Shown: in pieces, positions 1 to 7,894 of the stretch
Position numbering within the stretch: the first letter of the stretch is position 1
Layout: each line of letters begins with the position of its first letter
Source: Stutzerimonas stutzeri
GTDB lineage: Bacteria > Pseudomonadota > Gammaproteobacteria > Pseudomonadales > Pseudomonadaceae
Length of the DNA stretch: 64,000 nt
Direction: 5' to 3'
Assembly: GCF_000590475.1 (NCBI RefSeq)
Contig: NZ_CP007441.1
Coordinates: forward strand, 3,292,660-3,356,659
Position numbers and translations under genes: made by a program
Notes under the pieces: model-generated
Databases searched by the model: none
What the model was told of the DNA's origin: nothing
The model's input: only the letters and a program-made list of their open reading frames with translations

Positions 1-355
1 AATCGTCTCCTACGCGCCCTCGCTGCCGCTGATGCTGATGTCGACACGCGACAACAGCGCCAGCCAGACCATGGCGGACGAACTCGGCATCACGCTGTGG
101 TTCGAAGTGTTCGCCGATCGGGCCTATGATCCGTCCGGCATGCTGGTTTCCCGCGCCCTGCCCGGCGCCGTCCATCACGATGCCGATACCGTCGCGGCCC
201 AGGCGCTCAGCCTGGCCAAGGGCGAACCGCTGACTGCCAGTGATGGCAGTGCATTGGTTCTGCGTGCCGACACGCTCTGCGTGCACGGCGACAACGCCGG
301 CTCGGTCGCTGCGGTGCAGCGCATCCGCCAGGCACTCGAGGGCCTGGCGGGATGA
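1..355 (+). CDS. pxpA: 5-oxoprolinase subunit PxpA (LamB/YcsF family), 5' end cut
   Basis: This is the C-terminal part of a LamB/YcsF protein; the reading frame is open to the window edge, so its start lies outside. In the family, PxpA acts with PxpB and PxpC to hydrolyse 5-oxoproline (pyroglutamate) to glutamate at the cost of ATP, in the cytoplasm. The visible end carries the family's typical segment around WFEVFADRAYDPSGMLVSR and the closing CVHGDNAGSV motif. The stop codon overlaps the pxpB start as ATGA, which argues for translational coupling of a pxpABC operon. Identification rests on the family motif plus the two following genes. How much N-terminal sequence is missing cannot be seen. 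Confidence 0.93.
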   Translation, partial: IVSYAPSLPLMLMSTRDNSASQTMADELGITLWFEVFADRAYDPSGMLVSRALPGAVHHDADTVAAQALSLAKGEPLTASDGSALVLRADTLCVHGDNAGSVAAVQRIRQALEGLAG

Positions 356-1056
356 AGCCGCGTATCGAAGTGGTCGGCATCGACAGCCTGATGCTGCGCC
401 TGTTCGATGAGATCGACGAAGCTCATATGCCCTGGCTGCTGGCCGCCGCCACCCGTCTGCGTGAGGCCTTCGGTGGGGCGCTGATCGACCTGGTGCCCTC
501 CTACACGACGCTTCTGGTGCACTACGACCTGACACAACTGGACGACCATCAGGCGCGCCAATGCATCGCCGATGCCCTGTATGAATTGAAGCCGGACGCG
601 GGTAGCCAGGCGCGCGAGCTGAACATTCCGGTGTGGTACGACCCCAGCGTCGGGCCCGAACTCGAGGCCCTCGGTCAGCGCAGCGGCTTGGGCGTATCCG
701 GTGTGATCGAGCACCACAGCAGCCGTACTTATCAAGTGTTCGCCCTGGGCTTCGCACCGGGATTCGCTTTCATGGGGCTGGTCGACGAAATACTCGCCAG
801 CCCCCGCTTGCAGACGCCCCGTAAACAGGTGCCGGCCGGCAGCCTAGGCATTGCCGATCGCCAGACCGCGATCTATCCGCTGATCTCGCCTGGCGGCTGG
901 AACCTCATCGGCCGCAGTCCAACCCGGTTGTTCGATCGCGACATGGACGGTTACAGCATCTGGCAGCCTGGAGACCACGTGCGTTTTCAGCCGATCGAGC
1001 ACGCTGAATTCATTCGCCTCGGTGGCGACGACAGCCCCTTCGAGGTGACGCCATGA
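352..1056 (+). CDS. pxpB: 5-oxoprolinase subunit PxpB (KipI family)
   Basis: A 234-residue cytoplasmic protein of the KipI/PxpB (allophanate hydrolase subunit 1) family. Its partner PxpC is encoded directly downstream; together with PxpA they form the bacterial 5-oxoprolinase. The family signature is seen as FALGFAPGFAFMGLVDE around residues 130-147, followed by TPRKQVPAGSLGIADRQTAIY, typical of the cyclophilin-like C-terminal domain. The start overlaps pxpA by 4 bp and the end overlaps pxpC by 4 bp (ATGA), so the three subunits are probably made in fixed proportion. Older annotations call the B. subtilis homologue an inhibitor of the KinA sporulation kinase; that role makes no sense in a Pseudomonas-type cell. 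Confidence 0.95.
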   Translation: MKPRIEVVGIDSLMLRLFDEIDEAHMPWLLAAATRLREAFGGALIDLVPSYTTLLVHYDLTQLDDHQARQCIADALYELKPDAGSQARELNIPVWYDPSVGPELEALGQRSGLGVSGVIEHHSSRTYQVFALGFAPGFAFMGLVDEILASPRLQTPRKQVPAGSLGIADRQTAIYPLISPGGWNLIGRSPTRLFDRDMDGYSIWQPGDHVRFQPIEHAEFIRLGGDDSPFEVTP

Positions 1057-1982
1057 GCCTGCTGATCGAACGCAGTGGCGTGCTGGCCAGCTTGCAGGAC
1101 GCAGGCCGGTTCGGCGTCCGTCATCTGGGCGTAACCCAAGGCGGCGCCGCTGACTGGGTGTCCCAGGCCTGGGCCAACTGGCTGCTGGGCAATCCGCTGC
1201 AGGCCGCCACAGTGGAGATCACCCTGGGCAGCCTCGTCCTGCTCGCCGAGACCGACACGTGCCTGGCGCTATGCGGAGCCGACCTAGGCGCCACACTGGA
1301 TGACCAACCCCTTGCGCCGGGTCGCAGCTTCAACATCCGCAGGGGTCAGCGCCTGAGCTTCGCCCAGCCCCGTCAGGGCGTACGCGCCTATCTCGCCGCG
1401 CCTGGCGGGTTCGCGGCGCCGCAGCTGCTCAGCAGCTGCGCCACGGTGCGTCGCGAAGCGCTGGGCGGTCTGCATGGCGACGGCCGGGCGCTCGCGCCAG
1501 ACGATCGGCTGAGATGGAATGGTATAGCGCCCCAACCGCGCACCCTGGATGCCAGCCAGACGCTGCCGCTGGTTACTCCCGATGCGCTGCCGGTAGTACT
1601 GGGCGCACAGATCGGCGACTTCAGCGGGCAGAGCCTGTTCGATGTATTCAACCGCGAATGGACGGTGGACCAGCGCGCCGACCGCATGGGTATCCGCCTG
1701 CTTGGCCCGGTGCTCCGCAGCTCGCGCCAGTCGATGATTTCCGAAGGCGTGCCGCTGGGGGCCATTCAGGTCCCACCGGATGGCCAGCCCATCGTGCTGC
1801 TCAACGACCGGCAGACTATCGGTGGCTATCCGCGGCTCGGCGCCCTGACGCCGCTGGCGGTCGCTCGGCTGGCTCAGTGCATGCCGGGAACCAAACTGCG
1901 GCTTAAACCAGTGTCTCTGGAGCGCGCGCAGAACCAGCAACGCGGGCTGGTTGGCAGCTGGCGTGGTCTGGCCTCTCGATAG
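1053..1982 (+). CDS. pxpC: 5-oxoprolinase subunit PxpC (KipA / biotin-dependent carboxyltransferase family)
   Basis: A 309-residue protein of the KipA/PxpC (allophanate hydrolase subunit 2) family, third subunit of the ATP-dependent 5-oxoprolinase. Family features seen are the N-terminal SLQDAGRFGVRHLGVTQGG segment (around residues 14-32), the RADRMGIRL element in the middle and QTIGGYPRLG near residue 255. The start is the ATG overlapping the pxpB stop. No terminator is evident after it; 164 bp separate it from the transporter gene on the same strand, which may belong to the same functional unit. Confidence 0.95.
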   Translation: MSLLIERSGVLASLQDAGRFGVRHLGVTQGGAADWVSQAWANWLLGNPLQAATVEITLGSLVLLAETDTCLALCGADLGATLDDQPLAPGRSFNIRRGQRLSFAQPRQGVRAYLAAPGGFAAPQLLSSCATVRREALGGLHGDGRALAPDDRLRWNGIAPQPRTLDASQTLPLVTPDALPVVLGAQIGDFSGQSLFDVFNREWTVDQRADRMGIRLLGPVLRSSRQSMISEGVPLGAIQVPPDGQPIVLLNDRQTIGGYPRLGALTPLAVARLAQCMPGTKLRLKPVSLERAQNQQRGLVGSWRGLASR

Positions 1983-2146
1983 CGAAGCGAATCAACGGAC
2001 CGTATTACCGAACGCTATAGACAACCCAAAGGTGAGCCGACCCAGACCAAACCACGCAAAACCCAAAAACAACAATTACAAGAGAGTCCGGTTCACGCCC
2101 GGCTGCATTCCTACCTGCCCCAACGCCAATAAAGAAAGGTACTCCA

Positions 2147-3364
2147 ATGCACCCCACACCCAGCGCTACCCCTGCGTCGCAACGCAACGTCTTGCGCGGC
2201 GCCATCTTCATCATGGCAACCTCGTCGATCGGCCCCGCGTTTCTGACCCAGACCTCGCTGTTTACCGAGAAGTACCTGGCGAGCTTCGCCTTCGCCATCG
2301 TCATTTCGCTGCTGATCGACATCGGCGCCCAACTCAACATCTGGCGCATCATCACGGTCGCTAATCTGCGTGGGCAGGACGTGGCGAACCGCGTCATTCC
2401 CGGCGTCGGCCATCTGATCTCCGCATTCATCGTGCTTGGCGGCATTGCGTTCAACATCGGCAACATCGGTGGCGCTGGACTGGCGATGAACGTGATTTTC
2501 GGCGTGCCGCCGGTAATCGGTTCGCTGATCGCGGCGGTGCTGATCATCGGCATCTTTCTTCTGCGCAACGCCAAGAATGTTATGGACTCGGTGATGCAGG
2601 TGCTCGGACTGATCATGCTGTGCATGATCGGCTACGCCATGCTGCAATCGAGCCCGCCGGTCATGGAAGCCTTGAACCGCAGCTTCAATCCCGATGACCC
2701 GCTAATTTTGCTGCTGCCGATCGTGACGCTGGTCGGCGGGACCGTGGGTGGCTACATCTCTTTCTCGGGCGGTCATCGGCTGGTGGAAGCCGGCGTCACC
2801 GGCTTACAGAACGTGGGCGTCGTGACACGTGCCGCGGTGACCGGTATCGCGACGACGGGTGTCGTGCGCATCTGCCTGTTCCTGGCCGCCCTGGGCGTCG
2901 TCAGTCAAGGCCTGAGCCTGGACCCCAGCAACCCTGCCGCGTCGGTGTTCTCCCATTCGATGGGTACAGTGGGTTACAAGATTTTCGGCGTGGTGCTGCT
3001 GGCCGCTTCAGTGTCTTCTGTGATCGGTGCCGCGTATACCAGCGTGACCTTCATGTATTCGCTGCATGAGAGCATCCAGCGCAACAATCAACGCGTAGTG
3101 ATCGCCTTCATCGCCTGCTCGACGCTGGTCTACAGCCTGGTGGGCCAGCCGGTCAAAGTGCTGGTCATCGCCGGTTCGCTGAATGCCTTGGTGTTGCCGC
3201 TGGCGCTGGGTTGCATCCTCTGGGCCTCCAAGAAGCCGAGCATCGTCGGCGATGGATATCGCCATCCCACCTGGATGTTGGTGTTCGGCCTGCTGGCAAT
3301 GATCGCCACGGCGGTTGGGGTGGTGATGTCATTCAGCGCATTGGTGCAGTTCTGGCAGTCGTGA
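2147..3364 (+). CDS. NRAMP-fold (YcsG-like) membrane transporter
   Basis: A 405-residue integral membrane protein with about 11 hydrophobic segments, related to NRAMP divalent-metal transporters and closest in my judgement to the YcsG subfamily, which in B. subtilis also neighbours the YcsF/PxpA gene. The start follows an AAAGG ribosome site about 7 bases upstream. Canonical NRAMP proteins bind metal with a DPGN motif in helix 1 and an MPH motif in helix 6. Here helix 1 reads SIGPAFLTQTSLF and the helix 6 region reads YISFSGGHRLVEAG, so neither motif is present. Metal transport is therefore doubtful. Position after pxpABC suggests uptake of 5-oxoproline or a related small molecule, which is inference only. 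A GC-rich hairpin follows the stop. Confidence 0.85.
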   Translation: MHPTPSATPASQRNVLRGAIFIMATSSIGPAFLTQTSLFTEKYLASFAFAIVISLLIDIGAQLNIWRIITVANLRGQDVANRVIPGVGHLISAFIVLGGIAFNIGNIGGAGLAMNVIFGVPPVIGSLIAAVLIIGIFLLRNAKNVMDSVMQVLGLIMLCMIGYAMLQSSPPVMEALNRSFNPDDPLILLLPIVTLVGGTVGGYISFSGGHRLVEAGVTGLQNVGVVTRAAVTGIATTGVVRICLFLAALGVVSQGLSLDPSNPAASVFSHSMGTVGYKIFGVVLLAASVSSVIGAAYTSVTFMYSLHESIQRNNQRVVIAFIACSTLVYSLVGQPVKVLVIAGSLNALVLPLALGCILWASKKPSIVGDGYRHPTWMLVFGLLAMIATAVGVVMSFSALVQFWQS

Positions 3365-3372
3365 ATCAACGC

Positions 3373-3396
3373 CCGCCGGGTAGCAAGGCCCGGCGG
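3373..3396. terminator. hairpin between convergent transporter and yaeQ genes
   Basis: A perfect 8-bp GC-rich stem (3373-3380 with 3389-3396, 8-base loop) lies just after the transporter stop and just before the yaeQ stop on the other strand. There is no T tract on either side, so intrinsic termination is uncertain. Confidence 0.4.
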
Positions 3397-3405
3397 ACCG
3401 CTCGA

Positions 3406-3948
3406 TTAGCCGCGCTCGCCAATCAACCACTCGAGCGGGATTTCGTGCTGGCCGCGCTCGTCGGTAATGAACAGTCCGCCCTCGCTGATCATGACACTCC
3501 AGCTGATGGCCCTTGGCAGATCACGCGCTACGGTTTCCAGCGCCTCCTGATCAACCGCCACCACGTTGATCTTCTTCAGACTGCGCACACTGTCGAGCAC
3601 CTTGGTCTGCCAGACACGTAGATTGCCGTAGGCCACCAGGCTGAACCGCTCGGTGCGGCGCGAACACCAGGTGATCCGCTCGGCGTCTGGCTGCCCGACT
3701 TCGATCCAGTGCAGCACTCGGTGATCCAGGCTTTTCTCCCAAAGCGCCGGCTCGTCAATATCCGATAGCCCACGGCCGAAAGCCAGCTGCTCGCCATACC
3801 AGAGCACATAGGCGATTAACCGGGCGGCGAGACGCTCTTCGGTTTCCGACGGATGTCGGGCAACCGTAAAGCGCAGATCCTGATAAACGTGGCGATCGAG
3901 GTCGGTGAGATTGATCTCGACTTTATAGGGCGTGGCTTGCAGGGCCAT
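3406..3948 (-). CDS. yaeQ: YaeQ family protein
   Basis: A 180-residue protein of the YaeQ family, whose fold belongs to the PD-(D/E)XK nuclease superfamily; no in vivo substrate is established to my knowledge. It was once linked to suppression of RfaH loss in E. coli, a claim later doubted. Seen here are the N-terminal YKVEINLTDLDRHVYQDLRF strand region, the HPSETEERLAARLIAYVLW helix (around residues 32-50), and a long mid-region ending in the C-terminal EIPLEWLIGERG. Length is typical of the family. It stands alone, convergent with the transporter gene and divergent from bfd. Confidence 0.92.
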   Translation of the reverse strand: MALQATPYKVEINLTDLDRHVYQDLRFTVARHPSETEERLAARLIAYVLWYGEQLAFGRGLSDIDEPALWEKSLDHRVLHWIEVGQPDAERITWCSRRTERFSLVAYGNLRVWQTKVLDSVRSLKKINVVAVDQEALETVARDLPRAISWSVMISEGGLFITDERGQHEIPLEWLIGERG

Positions 3949-4097
3949 AACGGCTCCAGACGCAAAAAAAGGGGACGCAGTTTACCGCATCGCGCGTCCG
4001 GACCTTCATCCGTCAAGTGCATTGTCGGGTCGTTCAATGCGCATGCATGGCCAGAAACGAGTAATCACAGCCCGAGCGCTTCCCGACGAGCGATCTT

Positions 4098-4117
4098 TGA
4101 CAATCATTCTCATTCTG
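4098..4117 (+). promoter_or_regulatory. Fur-box-like site upstream of bfd
   Basis: The bases TGACAATCATTCTCATTCT resemble the 19-bp Fur consensus GATAATGATAATCATTATC, with three recognisable NAT(A/T)AT-like hexamers and a run typical of Pseudomonas iron boxes. It ends about 41 bases before the bfd start codon, a usual position for Fur repression. Fur control of bfd is known in P. aeruginosa; binding here is inferred. Confidence 0.65.
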
Positions 4118-4157
4118 TTTAGCATCTCAAACATCGCAGACCCAACGGGTAGTTCCT

Positions 4158-4376
4158 ATGTACGTGTGCCTTTGCCAGGGTGTTACCGACGGCCAGATCC
4201 GTGAAGCCATCTACGAGGGCTGCTGCAGCTATCGTGAGGTGCGCGAAGCCACCGGCGTTGCCAGTCAGTGCGGCAAATGTGCATGCATTGCCAAGCAAGT
4301 GGTCCGGGAAACACTGAGCAATGTACACGGCGCTCAGGCATCCCTGGCCTACCCTGCCGGCTTCGTTCCCGCCTGA
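4158..4376 (+). CDS. bfd: bacterioferritin-associated ferredoxin
   Basis: A 72-residue [2Fe-2S] ferredoxin of the Bfd family. It docks on bacterioferritin and passes electrons through the haem to release stored iron. The four cluster ligands are visible as C4 and C6 in MYVCLCQG and C38 and C41 in SQCGKCAC; the arrangement C-x-C-x31-C-x2-C is typical of Bfd. The C-terminus (ASLAYPAGFVPA) is a Pseudomonas-type tail. A Fur-like box precedes it and an intrinsic terminator follows, so it is probably a single-gene transcript induced in low iron. The partner bfrB lies next on the same strand. Confidence 0.96.
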   Translation: MYVCLCQGVTDGQIREAIYEGCCSYREVREATGVASQCGKCACIAKQVVRETLSNVHGAQASLAYPAGFVPA

Positions 4377-4395
4377 TAGAAACAGCATATTTCGG

Positions 4396-4419
4396 AGCCG
4401 GGCGATGCCCGGCTTTTTT
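4396..4419 (+). terminator. intrinsic terminator after bfd
   Basis: An 8-bp stem (4396-4403 pairing with 4407-4414, loop GAT) is followed by a run of six T. It separates bfd from bfrB. Confidence 0.88.
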
Positions 4420-4573
4420 CTGTCCGTAAATCAAAGCGTTGCTATCCAGTCGCGGAACAGACGTATTCTTATTCAGTTTTACCCTTTTGCATTCAACGAC
4501 TTAGGTTTGACAGCCTACTGGTTCGTGGCCAGACTGCTTGCATCAAACAATTGATTCAACGCAGGACACCGAC

Positions 4574-5044
4574 ATGAAAGGCGACAGGCTAGTCATTCAG
4601 CACCTCAACAAAATTCTCGGCAATGAGTTGGTCGCCATCAACCAATACTTTCTACATGCACGCATGTACGAGGACTGGGGTCTCGGCAAGCTCGGCAAGC
4701 ATGAATACGATGAATCCATCGATGAGATGAAGCATGCCGACAAGCTGATCAAGCGAATCCTTTTCCTCGAAGGTCTGCCCAACCTGCAGGATCTTGGCAA
4801 GCTGTTGATCGGCGAAAACACGCGTGAAATGCTCGACTGCGACCTCAAACTGGAACAGGGCGGCGTCCAGGATCTGAAGGTTGCAATCGCCTATTGCGAG
4901 AGCGTCGGGGACTATGGAAGCCGCGAATTGCTGGAAGATATTCTGGAGTCTGAGGAAGAGCACATCGATTGGCTGGAAACTCAGCTGAGCCTGATCGACA
5001 AGGTCGGAATGGAGAACTACCTACAGTCCCAAATGGACGAATGA
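4574..5044 (+). CDS. bfrB: bacterioferritin (BfrB type)
   Basis: A 156-residue haem-binding ferritin that forms 24-subunit shells and stores iron as ferric mineral. The haem ligand M52 and the ferroxidase ligands E18, E51 and H54 are present, with E94 and the EEEH segment near 126-130 supplying the rest. The LEGLPNLQDLGKLLIGENT stretch is characteristic. The ATG at 4574 begins the conserved MKGDRLVIQHLNKILG; an upstream in-frame start at 4538 would add residues unknown in the family. The gene sits behind bfd, its reductase partner, as in P. aeruginosa, but has its own upstream region; a weak AT-rich run at 4461-4480 could hold its promoter. Confidence 0.96.
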   Translation: MKGDRLVIQHLNKILGNELVAINQYFLHARMYEDWGLGKLGKHEYDESIDEMKHADKLIKRILFLEGLPNLQDLGKLLIGENTREMLDCDLKLEQGGVQDLKVAIAYCESVGDYGSRELLEDILESEEEHIDWLETQLSLIDKVGMENYLQSQMDE

Positions 5045-5060
5045 TTGACCCGTCTGCTTT

Positions 5061-5096
5061 GAAAATGAAAGCCCTTGGCTCCCATTTTCGTTTTTG
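5061..5096 (+). terminator. possible weak terminator after bfrB
   Basis: GAAAATG (5061-5067) can pair with CATTTTC (5083-5089), followed by GTTTTTGG. The stem is AT-rich and the loop is 15 bases, so this is a tentative call. Confidence 0.35.
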
Positions 5097-5164
5097 GTAT
5101 CGCTGCTTGTTCTGTATCGGCGGCATTGGCTGGGTGGAGAAATACGTTTCCGAACAGGCCAAGC

Positions 5165-5190
5165 ACAAAAAACCCGCCATTCGGCGGGTT
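5165..5190 (-). terminator. intrinsic terminator after grxD
   Basis: On the minus strand an 8-bp stem (AACCCGCC with GGCGGGTT, 5171-5178/5183-5190, 4-base loop) is followed by a T run. It lies 17 bases beyond the grxD stop codon. Confidence 0.88.
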
Positions 5191-5207
5191 CGGATCAACT
5201 CTCGAGA

Positions 5208-5534
5208 TCAGGCGCCGGCTTTCTGCACGGCTTCTTTGATCAGCGGTTGCAGCTCACCTTTCTCGAACATTTCCAGAATGATGTCGCTGCCACCGACCAG
5301 CTCGCCGTCGACCCACAGTTGCGGGAAGGTCGGCCAGTTGGCGTATTTCGGCAGGTTGGCCCGAATCTCGGGATTTTGCAGGATGTCGACATAGGCGAAC
5401 TTTTCGCCACAGCCCATCACAGCTTGTGTCGCGCGGGCGGAGAAGCCGCACTGCGGCGCGTTGGGCGAGCCTTTCATGTACAGCAGCACCGGGTTCTTTT
5501 CGATCTGCTCTTTGATGGTTTCGATGATATCCAT
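5208..5534 (-). CDS. grxD: monothiol glutaredoxin GrxD (Grx4)
   Basis: A 108-residue CGFS-type monothiol glutaredoxin. Such proteins bind a [2Fe-2S] cluster as a glutathione-bridged dimer and pass clusters on; they have little classical reductase activity. The active-site CGFS is at residues 29-32 within GSPNAPQCGFSARA, and the glutathione-binding WPTFPQLWVDGELVGGSDI block follows (around residues 67-86). Length fits the family. It lies beside bfrB and opposite argF, placing three iron-handling proteins together. Confidence 0.95.
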   Translation of the reverse strand: MDIIETIKEQIEKNPVLLYMKGSPNAPQCGFSARATQAVMGCGEKFAYVDILQNPEIRANLPKYANWPTFPQLWVDGELVGGSDIILEMFEKGELQPLIKEAVQKAGA

Positions 5535-5586
5535 GGGGCACCTCGGCTAGTCACGGTTGGCGCGCATTGTACAGGAACAACAGGTT

Positions 5587-5613
5587 AAAAGCCGAGTCGC
5601 GGGGTCGGCTTTT
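5587..5613. other. hairpin in the grxD-argF divergent promoter region
   Basis: A perfect 9-bp inverted repeat (AAAAGCCGA at 5587-5595 with TCGGCTTTT at 5605-5613, loop of 9) lies 53 bases before the grxD start and about 195 bases before argF. It looks like a small terminator in either direction, although no gene ends here. It might act as a leader hairpin for argF; function is unknown. Confidence 0.45.
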
Positions 5614-5807
5614 CTGTGCCGTCACCGACGAGCGCTCGCTTGTGGGCCACGTTTCTGGCGTGCTGAGGCCGATTTGCGCCCGCGAAGGCTTTCTGGATAA
5701 GATCGCGCCTTTCCCGTTTCGTCGCTTCTGGTGCGACCCCTGTCGTAGGCCCTCCTTTTTTCTCGAAAAAACCTCTGGTCTCGATTGCGGCAATAAAGGT
5801 AGTTGAT

Positions 5808-6728
5808 ATGAGCGCAAGGCACTTTCTCTCACTGATGGATTGCACGCCCCAGGAGCTACTCGGCCTGGTTCGTCGCGGCATCGAGCTGAAGGATCTGCGT
5901 GAGCGCGGCATTCTGTTCGAGCCGCTGAAGAACCGGGTTCTGGGAATGATCTTCGAGAAAGCCTCGACGCGTACTCGCCTGTCCTTCGAAGCCGGCATGA
6001 TTCAGCTGGGCGGTCAGGCGATCTTTCTCTCGCCTCGCGATACCCAACTGGGGCGCGGCGAGCCGATAAGCGACTCGGCCATCGTCATGTCGAGCATGCT
6101 CGATGCGGTCATGATTCGCACCTTCGCTCACGCCACCCTGACCGAGTTCGCGGCCCACTCGTCGGTACCCGTCATCAATGGCCTGTCCGACGATCTGCAT
6201 CCGTGCCAACTGATGGCCGACATGCAGACGTTCCATGAACATCGCGGCAGCATCGCTGGTAAAACCGTGGCCTGGATCGGCGACGGCAACAATATGTGCA
6301 ACTCCTATATGGAAGCGGCGATTCAGTTCGATTTCCAGTTGCGTATTGCCTGCCCCGAAGGCTACGAGCCCGAGGGCGAACTCCTGGCCGAAGCTGGCGA
6401 TCGGGTACAGATCGTTCGCGACCCGAGAGAAGCGGCTGCAGGCGCTCATCTGATCAGCACCGATGTTTGGGCCTCGATGGGCCAGGAAGACGAAGTAGCC
6501 GCGCGTATCGCCACCTTCCGCCCTTACCAGGTCGACCGCGCCCTGCTCGACGTGGCGGCAGAAGACGTGCTGTTCATGCACTGCCTGCCGGCTCACCGTG
6601 GTGAGGAGATCAGCCAGGACCTGCTCGACGACAAGCGATCTGTCGCCTGGAAGCAGGCCGAAAATCGTCTACATGTGCAGAAGGCCCTGCTTGAATTTCT
6701 GGTCGAGCCGGCCTACCACCACGCATGA
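5808..6728 (+). CDS. argF: ornithine carbamoyltransferase, anabolic
   Basis: A 306-residue cytoplasmic enzyme joining carbamoyl phosphate to ornithine to form citrulline in arginine synthesis. The carbamoyl-phosphate-binding STRTR motif is at residues 53-57, the DLHPCQ motif near residues 129-134, and the catalytic MHCLPAHRGEE motif near residue 262. Length matches the anabolic ArgF of Pseudomonas rather than the longer catabolic ArcB. An AAAGG ribosome site lies 8 bases before the ATG. The stop overlaps the start of an ABC ATPase gene as ATGA. Confidence 0.96.
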   Translation: MSARHFLSLMDCTPQELLGLVRRGIELKDLRERGILFEPLKNRVLGMIFEKASTRTRLSFEAGMIQLGGQAIFLSPRDTQLGRGEPISDSAIVMSSMLDAVMIRTFAHATLTEFAAHSSVPVINGLSDDLHPCQLMADMQTFHEHRGSIAGKTVAWIGDGNNMCNSYMEAAIQFDFQLRIACPEGYEPEGELLAEAGDRVQIVRDPREAAAGAHLISTDVWASMGQEDEVAARIATFRPYQVDRALLDVAAEDVLFMHCLPAHRGEEISQDLLDDKRSVAWKQAENRLHVQKALLEFLVEPAYHHA

Positions 6729-7834
6729 GTCACCTATCGCTGCTGCATCTGCGCAACCTGGACTGCGGCTATGGTGGCCAGAGCGTGGTGCAGAACCTTA
6801 ATCTGCACCTCAACCGTGGTGATATCGGCTGTCTGCTGGGGCCTTCAGGCTGCGGCAAGACCACCACGCTGCGCGCCATCGCCGGTTTCGAGCACGTCAA
6901 CGAAGGCGAGATCCAGCTGGGCGACGTCGTACTTTCAAGACGCGGCTTCACGCTCTCGCCGGAAAAGCGCCGGATCGGCATGGTGTTTCAGGACTATGCC
7001 CTGTTCCCTCACCTGACAGTGGCGGAGAACATCGGCTTCGGCATCCGTAAGCATCCCCACGCCCAGCGTATCGTTCGTGACATGCTCGAACTGGTGCATC
7101 TAACGCCCCTGAGCAGACGTTACCCGCACGAGCTTTCCGGAGGCCAGCAGCAGCGCGTCGCGCTCGCCCGTGCGCTCGCCCCCGAACCCGAGTTGCTGCT
7201 ACTCGATGAGCCTTTTTCCAATCTCGACGGCGATCTACGGCGTCGCCTGAGCCACGAGGTGCGCGAGATCCTCAAGACACGTGGCACCAGCGCGATTCTC
7301 GTCACTCATGATCAGGAAGAAGCCTTCGCGGTCAGCGATCAAGTCGGCGTATTCAAGGACGGTCGGCTGGAGCAGTGGGACACACCGTATAACCTCTACC
7401 ATGAACCGCTTACGCCCTTCGTCGCGAGTTTCATTGGCCAGGGATATTTCATTCGCGGCCAATTGCTTGATCCCGAAACGGTACAGACCGAACTTGGGGT
7501 CATTCGCGGCAACCGTGCCTACACCATGCCGGCCGGCAGTTCGGTGGACGTTCTGCTGCGTCCGGATGACATCGTCTATTCGCCGCAAAGCACGCTCAGG
7601 GCACTTATCGTCGGTAAGACCTTCCTCGGAGCCTCGACCCTTTACCGCCTGCAGCTGCCGACCGGAAATCAGCTCGAGGGGATCTTCCCCAGCCATGCCG
7701 ACTACCCGACCGGACAGGAAGTCGGTATTGGCATCGCCGCTGACCATCTGGTGGTGTTTCCTGCGCAGGGCAGCATTGCCGCCCACGAAAAGCTGCCGGA
7801 AGCGGGCGTGCGCCGCTATAGCAGCAGCGTCTGA
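6725..7834 (+). CDS. ABC transporter ATP-binding protein (FbpC/PotA-like)
   Basis: A 369-residue ABC ATPase. Visible are Walker A (GPSGCGKTT near residue 39), the Q-loop (FQDYALF), the signature LSGGQQQRVALARAL, Walker B (LLLLDEPFSNLD), and the switch histidine in VTHDQEEA. A C-terminal TOBE-like domain after about residue 240 is typical of iron (FbpC), spermidine or sulfate importers. No permease or binding protein gene is nearby, so the substrate is unknown. The start overlaps the argF stop by 4 bp, and I recall the same pairing in other Pseudomonas. The C-terminus is extended compared with minimal importers. Confidence 0.9.
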   Translation: MSHLSLLHLRNLDCGYGGQSVVQNLNLHLNRGDIGCLLGPSGCGKTTTLRAIAGFEHVNEGEIQLGDVVLSRRGFTLSPEKRRIGMVFQDYALFPHLTVAENIGFGIRKHPHAQRIVRDMLELVHLTPLSRRYPHELSGGQQQRVALARALAPEPELLLLDEPFSNLDGDLRRRLSHEVREILKTRGTSAILVTHDQEEAFAVSDQVGVFKDGRLEQWDTPYNLYHEPLTPFVASFIGQGYFIRGQLLDPETVQTELGVIRGNRAYTMPAGSSVDVLLRPDDIVYSPQSTLRALIVGKTFLGASTLYRLQLPTGNQLEGIFPSHADYPTGQEVGIGIAADHLVVFPAQGSIAAHEKLPEAGVRRYSSSV

Positions 7835-7894
7835 TCGTCAGGCAGTCGCCGCTCAAGGGCCCGCCTGGCCCTCCACTTCGCTGTCGTCACGAGC

